Below, piece by piece: positions 49,121-58,538 of a stretch of DNA of 64,000 nt. Position numbers and translations under genes: made by a program. Numbering within the stretch: position 1 is the stretch's first letter; each line of letters starts with the position of its first letter. The notes below the pieces were generated by a model, which was given only the letters and a program-made list of their open reading frames with translations, was not told the origin of the DNA and ran no database searches. The DNA comes from Xestospongia bergquistia (lineage: Eukaryota; Porifera; Demospongiae; Haplosclerida; Petrosiidae), in NCBI GenBank assembly GCA_963965975.1, contig OZ014420.1, positions 4,490,001 to 4,554,000 of the forward strand. Reading direction: 5' to 3'.

Positions 49121-50290
49121 TTCTTAATTACTGCTGTCCAGATTGATCTCTTCCACATCTCCATCAATAGCTTTCTGAAATGACATTACTACTTACAAGA
49201 CGTTATATGGAAATTTTGATATCAATTTGCTTTGATGTGAATGTACCTTTTCAGCATAAGCTTTTCTTTCTTCAGAGATAAACTCTCTGCATAGGCTAAT
49301 GACAATGTCATGAAAAGGATTGTACTAAACAAACCATTGTACCTTTTATATCTGCAAAGCATTCAAATAATTCTTCTGGATCACCCAAGTCTTTTTTTGA
49401 CAAGATTTCTTTATGGAGAGGGTCATCTGTTAAAGGACAAATAGTTATGATTGCTTTGAATAATTTACTTACAAAGTAAAGTATTTGGTACTTCACTAGT
49501 CAGATCAGTATCAGAGAAGAATTGGCCTTTGGTGAGGAAATGTTATATGGGAAAGTATCTTTAAAAAATTGTAGTAGACTACCTTGTCCTTTCATTGTCA
49601 TATTAGGCCACAAGTGAGCCTGAAGAGCTTGTAATATTCTTGGTATACCTTCATCATCCTCACTATTATCTAATACTAGTACATAATATTAATACAAACT
49701 GTGTTGTAGTTTACTATCATTGTCATCTTCGCTAAGGGATGAGTTTGATGACTTTGATCTCCAAACAACTAATATAGGAACCATTGTAAAGTATGTGGTC
49801 AGTATATTCTTTATTTGCTATAATTCTAATTCGCACTATAAGACAGACAGTTGGAGGGTCAGTATATTCTTGGTTCTGCCATACTTTTCATACTCTTCAA
49901 TATGATCTGGCTAGGAAAAAGTTATAGTAAAATGTCATTTAACATTGTTAACATTATTAAAGTAATGAGAATTGATTTCAAATTAAAAAGTCATGATCAT
50001 CCCCAAACTCAATCAGAATCCCAAATCCTAAACCTACATATATGAATGTATAAAACTCTCCTATATTTATGTAACTCTTGTATAATAGAATTGATGATGA
50101 TTTTTGTACAGGTTTCTTGTATCAGCCTAAACTGTAAATTTGGTTATTCCTAAAACCTGAAATGGAAGTAGATGGAGTAGATTTATCAAATAGGTGTTTC
50201 CAAGTTTCTAAGGTCTCTCTTTGGAAGAAAAAGAAACATTGGTCTTACCTGCCACTTTAATCTGTATGCACAATGTAGTCTATTACCTTC
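49121..50290 (-). pseudogene. Broken partial copy of AAGAB (first relic)
   Basis: Minus-strand sequence following phosphatase copy 1 just as intact AAGAB follows copy 2. Recognisable: the C-terminal exon (GDVEEINLDSSN, where intact AAGAB has GDEEEINLDSSNEED, here with a stop after SSN), the EERKAYAEK exon, the LFECFADIKG / SKKDLGDPEELFE exon with a short deletion, and the SEDDEGIPRILQALQAHLWPNMTMKGQG exon. The 5' exons are missing: nothing matches MATANPN or WQVDNKYY. The right end (50177-50290) is repeated at 51100-51213. It cannot encode a complete protein. Confidence 0.8.
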
Positions 50291-50399
50291 TTATGTTTGC
50301 ACTGCAAAGACGGGTAGAGCATCTGTTGCTTTCTCTTTAATAGGGAAATCTGTTGCCTACTTCTGTTTACACCATTACTGAGAAATGGATAATAAAATA

Positions 50400-51213
50400 A
50401 AATGTCACCTTTATTGCAAGGCTCAATACCTTCATCATCCTCACTATTATCTAATACTAGTACACAATATAAATACAAACTGTGTTATATCATTGTCATC
50501 TTCACTAAGTGATGAGTTTGATGACTTTGATCTCCAAACAACTAATTAAAATCAATTTTCTAGACACCAATATTGTAAAGTGTATGGGTCAGTAGATTCT
50601 TCATGTGCTGTAAATCCTCACTAGAAGACAGACAGCTGAAGGGTCAGTACATTCTTGGTTCTGCCATACTTTTCAGACTCTTTTAAGATGATCTGGCTGG
50701 GAAAAAGTTATAGTAAAATATCATTTAACATTATTATAGTAATGAGAATTGATTTCAATTTAAGTCATGATCATCCCCAAATCCTAAACTTATGTAACTC
50801 TTATATAATAGAATTGATGATGATTTTTGTACAGGTTTCTTGTGTCAGCCTAAACTGTAAATTTGGTTATTCCTAAAACCTGAAATGGAATCCATGGAAT
50901 GAAATCTTCCTTTACATTTCAGTTATTAAAAGCCAGAACATGTTCTGTTCACAATAGAGTGAATTCTATCAATTTGTGGTAATTATGTATGTAGTTAGTA
51001 ATGTCTATTTTAGTCTAAAAATTGAGTAAGTGAAATACTTTATTAATTATAAATAAGATAAAACTGTTTGCTTCACTTCCAAGTACCAACTATCATTAGG
51101 TAGATTTATCAAATAGGTGTTTCCAAGTTTCTAAGGTCTCTCTTTGGAAGAAAAAGAAACATTGGTCTTACCTGCCACTTTAATCTGTATGCACAATGTA
51201 GTCTATTACCTTT
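50400..51213 (-). pseudogene. Second, shorter AAGAB relic
   Basis: Another minus-strand partial copy of the middle of AAGAB: the NSEDDEGI exon edge (~50425-50460), the degraded HGFELVVW/LKSSNSS exon, and the exon edge and intron starting near 50640 with the TTCTTGGTTCTGCCATACTT block. That block occurs three times in all (49867, 50652 and, slightly changed, 54008). It ends in a 113-bp segment (51100-51213) that is almost identical to 50177-50290. No open gene remains. Confidence 0.75.
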
Positions 51214-51289
51214 ATGTGATTACAGACTGCTCACTGTCACTGCTGCCTCTATGTGCTAGACTATAAGCTATATAACATCACGTGACAAA

Positions 51290-53086
51290 ATGCGTAAAAC
51301 TCCGAAGTTGTTTGCATTTTTTGTGTTGTTATGTTTATGTCTCTTCTTATTTTGGTGTCATCCTCCTTTCTTTCAACATGTATTACCAGATAGTTCTCAT
51401 CCCAAACCAAATGATCCTTATCTACCCATAGTGGTGTCTTATTTTCACAAAAAACTACCTTCAGGAGAGTTTGTAGATGCAAATGATCCATCCTATCGTA
51501 TTGTTGTTGGCAAAGTTCAAGATTTAACAAAAACATCTTCAGTTGAGTTAACTGTATCACCAAGTCTTGTTGACAATGGAGATATAGTAACAGTGACCTG
51601 GGAAGGTGCTCCTGTATCTAAGAGACCATTTGATTGGATTGCTTTATTTTGTCCACATGATGCAGATGTGAACAGTTATTTAGATTACTGGTTAGTGAAG
51701 GAAACATCTACAGCTCATGAAGGATATGGTGAAATTAACTTTAGAATTTATAACTTGAGGGTGGATTGTGAGTTTCGTTATTACAGTAATGACACACATA
51801 CTCGACTATTAGCTAGAAGTAATGCTATCAAATTTAGAGGTGGAGCTAAGACCCCATTACAAGGTCATCTTGCTTTGACTGGCAACTCTAAGCAAATGCG
51901 TGTACAATGGACATCTGGTAGTAACTCTACACCTGTTGTACTTTATGGAGTGTCTCCTAATGAATTAGATTATAAGGCTACTGGCCATTGGACTACTTAT
52001 AAAGCTTCAGATATGTGTGGTGAGCCAGCAAATAATACTGCATACTTTATAGATCCAGGCTATCTTCATGATGTCCTTCTGACTGATTTAAAACCAAACA
52101 CTTTATATTATTATCAATATGGTTCTGATAATATTTTCAGCAACATTGAAAAGTTCACTTCAGCACTGCCTGTTGGTAGTGATAAGTCTTTCAAGTTTGT
52201 TACATATGGTGACATGGGTGTTAGTTTTCCAGGAGCAGAAGTAACAGCTGAACTGATGAAGCAAGAAATTAATGAAGGGGCTAACTTTGTTATTCATCAG
52301 GGTGATCTTTCATATGCTGTAGGTTATGCCTATATTTGGGAACAATGGATGCACTTAATAGAATACTGTGCAATTCGTGTACCATACATGATTGGTATTG
52401 GTAATCATGAACAAGATCATATGGAGATAAGTAAGAAAGATCCAAGTGGTGATAAGGGAAATGGCTATCATCCTGCTTGGGATAATTTCAGTCATGACTC
52501 TGGAGGCGAGTGTGGTGTTCCAGTATTTTATCGATTCCACATGCCAGACAATGGAAATAAAATATGGTGGTATAGTTTTGACTATGGTTTGGTTCATTTC
52601 ACTATGATGAGTACTGAACATAACTTTACTTATGGCAGCAAACAATACCAATGGCTAGAAAAAGATCTGTCATCTGTTGATCGTCAAGTGACTCCCTGGT
52701 TGATTTTAGTTGGCCATCGTCCAATGTATGTCAGTGTGAAGAATGCTGCAAATCAGAGAGTTGCACTTCATATGCAAATAGCCTTTGAGGAATTACTACA
52801 CAAATATAATGTTGGCCTTGCTTTATGGGGACATTACCATAGCTATGAACGTACTTGTCGTGTTTACAGAAGTAGGTGTACTCCATCAGGTACTATACAT
52901 ATTGTTGTCGGTTCTGCTGGAGCTGATATAGACTCTGCACCACAATATGATGTTCCATGGTCAGAACATTTAGAAATGAGTTATGGATATGGGCGTGTCA
53001 GTGTTGTCAATAGTTCTGCTTTGCTGTGGGAATTTATACGTAACTTGGACAGAAGTGTATCTGATAGTGTTTGGATCCACAGGTAG
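51290..53086 (+). CDS. Purple acid phosphatase, copy 2 (intronless)
   Basis: 598 residues, near-identical to copy 1, with the same N-terminal anchor, beta domain, fibronectin-like domain and all metal-binding motifs (YGDMG, GDLSYAVGYAY, GNHE, VGHRPMY, GHYHSYER). Differences cluster in two places: the first ~35 residues (FAFFVLLCLCLFLFWCHPPFF) and a loop after GHRPMY (VSVKNAANQRV against TSEKYAADHRV). Synonymous changes are few, so the duplication is recent or kept alike by gene conversion. Immediately upstream of the ATG is ATCACGTGAC (51276-51285), a palindromic E-box resembling the animal CLEAR element; copy 1 has a different upstream sequence. It converges on AAGAB with 134 bp between stops. 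Confidence 0.92.
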   Translation: MRKTPKLFAFFVLLCLCLFLFWCHPPFFQHVLPDSSHPKPNDPYLPIVVSYFHKKLPSGEFVDANDPSYRIVVGKVQDLTKTSSVELTVSPSLVDNGDIVTVTWEGAPVSKRPFDWIALFCPHDADVNSYLDYWLVKETSTAHEGYGEINFRIYNLRVDCEFRYYSNDTHTRLLARSNAIKFRGGAKTPLQGHLALTGNSKQMRVQWTSGSNSTPVVLYGVSPNELDYKATGHWTTYKASDMCGEPANNTAYFIDPGYLHDVLLTDLKPNTLYYYQYGSDNIFSNIEKFTSALPVGSDKSFKFVTYGDMGVSFPGAEVTAELMKQEINEGANFVIHQGDLSYAVGYAYIWEQWMHLIEYCAIRVPYMIGIGNHEQDHMEISKKDPSGDKGNGYHPAWDNFSHDSGGECGVPVFYRFHMPDNGNKIWWYSFDYGLVHFTMMSTEHNFTYGSKQYQWLEKDLSSVDRQVTPWLILVGHRPMYVSVKNAANQRVALHMQIAFEELLHKYNVGLALWGHYHSYERTCRVYRSRCTPSGTIHIVVGSAGADIDSAPQYDVPWSEHLEMSYGYGRVSVVNSSALLWEFIRNLDRSVSDSVWIHR

Positions 53087-53220
53087 GTAATACAATATAG
53101 TAGGTATTTAATTTATAATTATAATAATTTATGCAATGTGCATGGTTGTTTGTTTTCTTTCATGATCATATAAACACCTTGTTCAAAAAACTACAATTGT
53201 TCTAATAAATATATATGTAG

Positions 53221-55158
53221 TTAATCTTCTTCATTACTGCTGTCCAGATTGATCTCTTCCTCATCTCCACCAATAGCTTTCCAAAATGACATTACTACCT
53301 ACAACAGATTGTTATGGAGGTTCTGATATCAACATGAATGTACCTTTTCAGCATAAGCTTTTCTTTCTTCATGAGGTAAACTCTCTGCATGGGCTAGTGG
53401 GTAATGTCATGAAAAGAATTGCACTAAACAAAGCATTATACCTTTCATATCTGCAAAACGTTCAAATAATTCTTCAAAGCTCTCATCTCCAGGATCACCC
53501 AAGTCTTTATTTGACAAGAGTTCCTTAGGAAGAAGGTCATCTGTTAAAGAAGCTACAAGGCAAATAGTTATGATTGGTTTGAATAATTTACTCACGAAGT
53601 AAAGGATTTGGTACTTTATTAGTTAGATCAGTATCAGAGGAAGAATTAGCCTTTGCTGAGGAAATGTTATATGGGAAAGTATTTTAAAGAGATTGTAGTA
53701 GACTACCTTGTCCTTTCATTGTCATATTTGGCCACATGTGAGCCTGAAGAGCTTGTGATATTCTTGGTATACTTTCATCATCCTCACTATTATCTAATAC
53801 TAGTACACAATATTAATACAAACTGTGTTGTAACTTGTAACTTACCATCATTGTCATCTTCTTCACTAAGTGATGAGTTGGATGATTTCAATCTCCAAAC
53901 AACTAATTCAAATCCATTTTCTAGACACCATTGTAAAGTATGTGGGTCAGTAGATTCTTCATTTGCTGTAATCCCCACTAGAAGACAGACAGCTGGAGGG
54001 TCAGTACATTCTAGGTTCTGCCATACTTTTTTGACTCTTTCAAGATGATCTGGCTAGGAAAAAATTATAGTAAGATGTCATTTAGTGAGAATTGATTTTC
54101 TTTCAAGTCATGATCACCACCAAACCCAATCAGACCCCAAAACTACATGTATTGTAGTATACAGCTCACCTATACATAACCCTTGTATAATAGAATTGAT
54201 GACTTTAGCACATTAGCCAAAATTATAAATTTGGTCATTTTGCTAAAACCTGAAATGGAGCAGAATGGATGTTTCTTTCCATTCCAGTTAATAAAAGGCA
54301 GAAAGTGTTCTGTTTGTAACAAAAAGTTCTGTACTAAATTGTAATGATATGTTAAATATCTAGATAGTTTGTAATGCCTACTTTAAACAAGCAATAAATA
54401 AAGTGATATATTTGATTATTTACAAGTAGTATAAAAGTATTTCTTTTGCTTCCAAATATAAGTGTCTTTATGCACATTTTATCTAATAGGATTTTCGAAG
54501 TTTCCAATGTTTCTCTTTAGAGGCAAAAGAAAAATTTGTCTCTTACCTGTAATTAATAAAATATGACACTTAATCATGTAATTGATCAAAGTTACATTAA
54601 TAAAGAATTATATTACATTTACATTAATAGAATTCTTTATTAATACATTAATAAAGAATTCTATTACTGAAGTATAATATAATAAATATTATGTTTATGA
54701 GAATTTAGAACAGACTGTATTCCACCTTTTAGTAACCAGAAAAATGAACTATTATGAACTCATTCCATTCTAGGTTTTAGTAATGACCTCTGCACATGTG
54801 TATGTAGGTATAATTATGTATCTATCATGTCACACTATTTGACAGTAATTGTACATACATTTGCTAGTACACATAAGAAAATGATAGCCTCAGCTTGTTC
54901 TAATTGATGACTATCTTTGACTCCATCTTCATGCATTAAAATAGTCAGTATAGCAGTGTAATATTTGTTATCCACTTGCCAATTGACAGAACGTCCTATA
55001 TCAGTACATCCAGATAGCTCTGAATTATAAAACATAGGATCATAAACAACACATGTAGTCATATATCATAAATTATTACCTTTCACTAAGTTTTTACATA
55101 GCTCTGGCTGTCCTGTACAGTCTACTAATCTCACTATATTGGGATTGGCAGTAGCCAT
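53221..55158 (-). CDS. AAGAB: Alpha- and gamma-adaptin-binding protein p34
   Basis: Cytosolic chaperone for assembly of AP-1 and AP-2 clathrin adaptors; the N-terminal half is a pseudo-GTPase fold. The start is MATANPNIVRLVDCTG at 55158. Blocks that match human: WQVDNKYYTAILTIL (human WTIDNKYYSADINL), LEQAEAIIFLCVLAN, QWCLENGFELVVW (human EWCIKHGFELVEL), SEEDDNDG, SEDDESIPRISQALQAHMW, FEELFERFADMKG, ESLPHEERKAYAEK (human ATLPHEQRKVHAEK) and SYWRAIGGDEEEINLDSS (human AFWMAIGGDRDEIEGLSS). This is the intact source of the two relics between the phosphatase copies. The intron near 54550-54840 contains a perfect palindrome. Confidence 0.88.
54625..54666. repeat. Perfect 20-bp inverted repeat with 2-bp spacer
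   Basis: The left arm TAATAGAATTCTTTATTAAT (54625-54644) and right arm ATTAATAAAGAATTCTATTA (54647-54666) are exact reverse complements around the two bases AC. A third related word, TTAATAAAGAATTATATTA, lies at 54597-54615. It is in an AAGAB intron and could extrude as a cruciform or fold as an RNA hairpin. Confidence 0.95.
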
Positions 55159-57124
55159 TTTGATCACTTATAGGAAAGTCCCTCCCTATGATTGTATCAC
55201 CATGACAACTGCAAACTTATTGATTATTCATAAGTATCTTTGGAGTTTATGAGTTTAATTACCTCTTAGCAATAGATGAGGAGGGTTAAGTGAGTTAAGT
55301 GAGACTAGAATGAGTACCTTATATGCCTGGTAGTCAACTTGAATCAAGGCTAAGTTCTGAAAGTAAACTTATTATCATTTAATGTGAACACATATCTCGT
55401 ACATTAGGTTTGTATTAGGACTAGTCATTTAGTATGTGACAATTATCAGAATCACTTTAAGTTTGATTATAGTTCAAGTAACTAATTCATAGGAAGTTTT
55501 TCAAGTATGTACATTCATTATTATGACTGGCAATACTGCAGACTGAGCTGAATATAGTAGTAGTCTTGTGCTCACCCCACGCGCCTCCAGGAAAATGAGA
55601 GTCTGGGAACACTATTATGTCTGTAGTTTGAATGTATTGTCTTTAATGTATGGTGTGATAGGTTACCCAATAGATATTAGAGGCTATGGCTACACATCTT
55701 AATATACTATGTAGTACAAATTGACTATATAAGGAATACAAACAAACTTTGCAGGTAATACTTCCTTCTGTAATATTATATATTTTTAAAAGGAAATGTT
55801 ACACTATTTGAACTGGTCTAGCTGACTAAACACTCAACCATGTTATAAGCAAACCCTATGTCTCCTATTTCAATGAAAGCCATATTCTTCTGCTCCAACA
55901 TGAAAATTCTTTCACTACAGAGACTAACACATTAGTCAGAAGATTATGATGATACTAGGTCATCCATGTTATTAATAATACCTAGTAGGAATATGATGAA
56001 CACAAGAATTAAGGTAGCAACAGTAGGGACAGTTTCTTCCTTATAGTGGTAAACAGCAAAGAGATTAAGTACTTAAATTAGACTGCACACACGCAAACGA
56101 TAATGCAAATCAACTGAGGTTAGTATCCATTAATGAATATCATTGCATTTTCATGTTTGATATTTGAGCATATTCTGGGTTATTATCATTGTCCAAGTGA
56201 GCAGTAATAGTGGGTGTACTAATGATTTGTGTTGCCTTAATAATCTCTTTTATTTGTGGAACACCTACTGTAATATTTGTGCTATGGTTAAGGAAATAAT
56301 GCTAAAAACTATAAGTATTTTGACGATATTTACTTGGACTATATACTCAGATTCAGACTTAGAAATATAGTGTCACCAGGAACCCGTCTAATCAAGGCTA
56401 TGGAGGCTATTGAGACTTTGAATGTAAACAACAATATGATATTCAAGTGTGTCAAGTGAGAGCTAATACTATCGTTAGTTGTTTTGATGTGGGTGTGTCT
56501 TCTTTGCCAGCAATAAGACCATTTGTTTATTTTTTAGTACATTTCTTCTTATTGCTGGGTATTGAGTCCATTTTTGTGAACTGTTGTAATGTTGTATACA
56601 CACATTGAATGATGCTGTCTTCTTTGTATGACAAGCCATGATTATATATGATTATATATTTGCATATAAGAGCACATGAATATTAAGTCAGACATGAAAG
56701 TAAGTCAACATATTATACCTTTTTGTAATCAATTTGTTCTTGTGAGCACAAGTTTACCTAAGATTATTTATTTCATGCATTTTAAATGACATTCATATAC
56801 CACCCATTGTTGGTAGTTTTGTTAATATACCACATACATGTACCCTTGTTTGCTACTATTTTTTTGCTTTAGCTCTTGTGCACATAGTAATGTGGCAAGC
56901 GTGCTTCTCTCTTTAATAAATGTTTTATCTCTGGTTGATAATTCTTCTAGAAGTTTGTCAAAAGAGCTGATTTTGAACCATAACAATTTCAGGAGACTGT
57001 CCTAGAGAACTCTAAAAATTCAAATAAGGTGTATATAATATAGGTTAATGTGGTTGAAATTCAGGCAACCTCAACACTTTTCTTTTGGTATATCAGCATA
57101 TAGGCCTTCTTTTGCAAGATCTCA

Positions 57125-57279
57125 TGAAGATCCATGTAGTATACCTTGAAGTAGTTTCATTTTGTTATCATCACTTGTAAAGCTTACCAAGGAGTCATCC
57201 ATCTTGTACCACCTTTTGTTGTTTAAAATATAGGAAACATACTGAGCTTGTGTAGAATATGGTCCAATGTGCTCTATTC
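57125..57279 (-). pseudogene. Relic of a USP-type ubiquitin protease C-terminus
   Basis: The minus strand reads IEHIGPYSTQAQYVSYILNN and then KRWYKMDDSLVSFTSDD, preceded in the same frame by a stop. It resembles the USP His-box (HIG....GHYVSYI...WYKMDDS.V), but the catalytic GHY is AQY here. Upstream sequence (57280-57480) shows only weak coding character. It is most likely a decayed gene or processed fragment. The family call rests on this one motif. Confidence 0.5.
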
Positions 57280-57868
57280 ATTGCCACCAGGTTGAACATA
57301 ACTGTAGCTCCCTAAATTGTATATGTTATAACTTATAACTTTGTAATTTTGCTTTAACCACCTGTGTATCACAAAGATGTAATTGTTCAGAAGAAGGTAC
57401 TAGTGATATACATTTTTGTGCTTGGCCATTCTTCCAAATGTATATTGCTCTTTCATATATTTATTGTCAAACAATGAGAAGAGTATACTTTCATAATTGA
57501 AGTATCAAAATTAATGGCAACGAATGCAGATCTTGTTTTACTGTTGTTTGAGTTTGTTTGTTGCATTTATTTTTTGGTAATGGAACTGATTATATTAGAC
57601 TAGTTTGAAAATGCATTTTTCACCTTGGACATAGTACCCCATCTTTTCCATGTAACATCACCTTTTGGAATGAATTTTTGATTGTATCTTCTATGTTAGC
57701 TCCTTACATGATATATACAATCTATTATCAATACATTAATAGTACTGTTTATGTCATACCTATACAGCTACTTGTAGATCTGATTGGTTACTTTCAGAAG
57801 ATCTGGACAATCCACATTTTAGACATTTAACTGTATTATGTTAAATATACATTTTATGTACATTATGT

Positions 57869-57943
57869 GTTCTTACTAGTAGTAGTTATTATAGTTCTTA
57901 CTAGTAGTAGTTATTATAGTTCTTACTAGTAGTAGTTATAATA
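57869..57943. repeat. 25-bp tandem repeat, three copies
   Basis: Three consecutive copies of a 25-bp unit beginning GTTCTTACTAGTAGTAG; the third differs only near its end (TTATAATA in place of TTATTATA). Confidence 0.95.
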
Positions 57944-58538
57944 ATTTGTGTGCACTGGTGTCACTTATGATTAAATTGATCAAAGCACTAAATATTGACT
58001 GTAAATACCTCTCTTCAATTTGAAGAAATTGAATAAGAAACTCATGAGAAACTCATCTTCCTGATCACCTGGAGACCAGTATGGAATGAATTCTATAAAA
58101 TATGTAATTTGCTTCATATTAGTTTGTCAATTACTGTTCAGTTGATTGTATATCTCTGTTGGCTGTATCATCTTAGCCCCCTCCTGCATTCAGAGATTTT
58201 TTTATCAAGCATATTCAGTATAATGTAGCTAACAGTACATTTATATCATTATGATATTGACAATAACAATTCATACTGCATTCTTCATGTTTATTTATAT
58301 ATTCTTGTAGGAGAAGAATATGAAGGATTGCCTGAAGACTTCCATTTGCAAGCAAGTGTTTCCTAGATTTGTTAATCCTAAGGAAGACTTGAGTCCATCA
58401 CAGCTCTCAGAAATCACAATAATCATATTTTATTACTGTTTATTATTCATTAAAATGTCATATAATAATTAATTGAAAAGATCACGCTCGCTATGAATAT
58501 TTGTTCCTCCGGCTGTTGCTAACTACAATGTAGTGGAA

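Larger units (their letters stand above)
55159..58538. other. 3.4-kb intergenic region AAGAB - Roco gene
   Basis: The largest gap in the window. It contains a decayed ubiquitin-protease-like fragment (57125-57279, minus) and a 25-bp triplet repeat (57869-57943). At 58309-58470, after an AG, one forward frame stays open for about 50 codons (KNMKDCLKTSICKQVFPRF...), but I recognise no family. The remainder (55200-56850) is AT-rich with scattered stops in all frames. The promoters of both flanking genes must lie at its edges. Confidence 0.5.
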
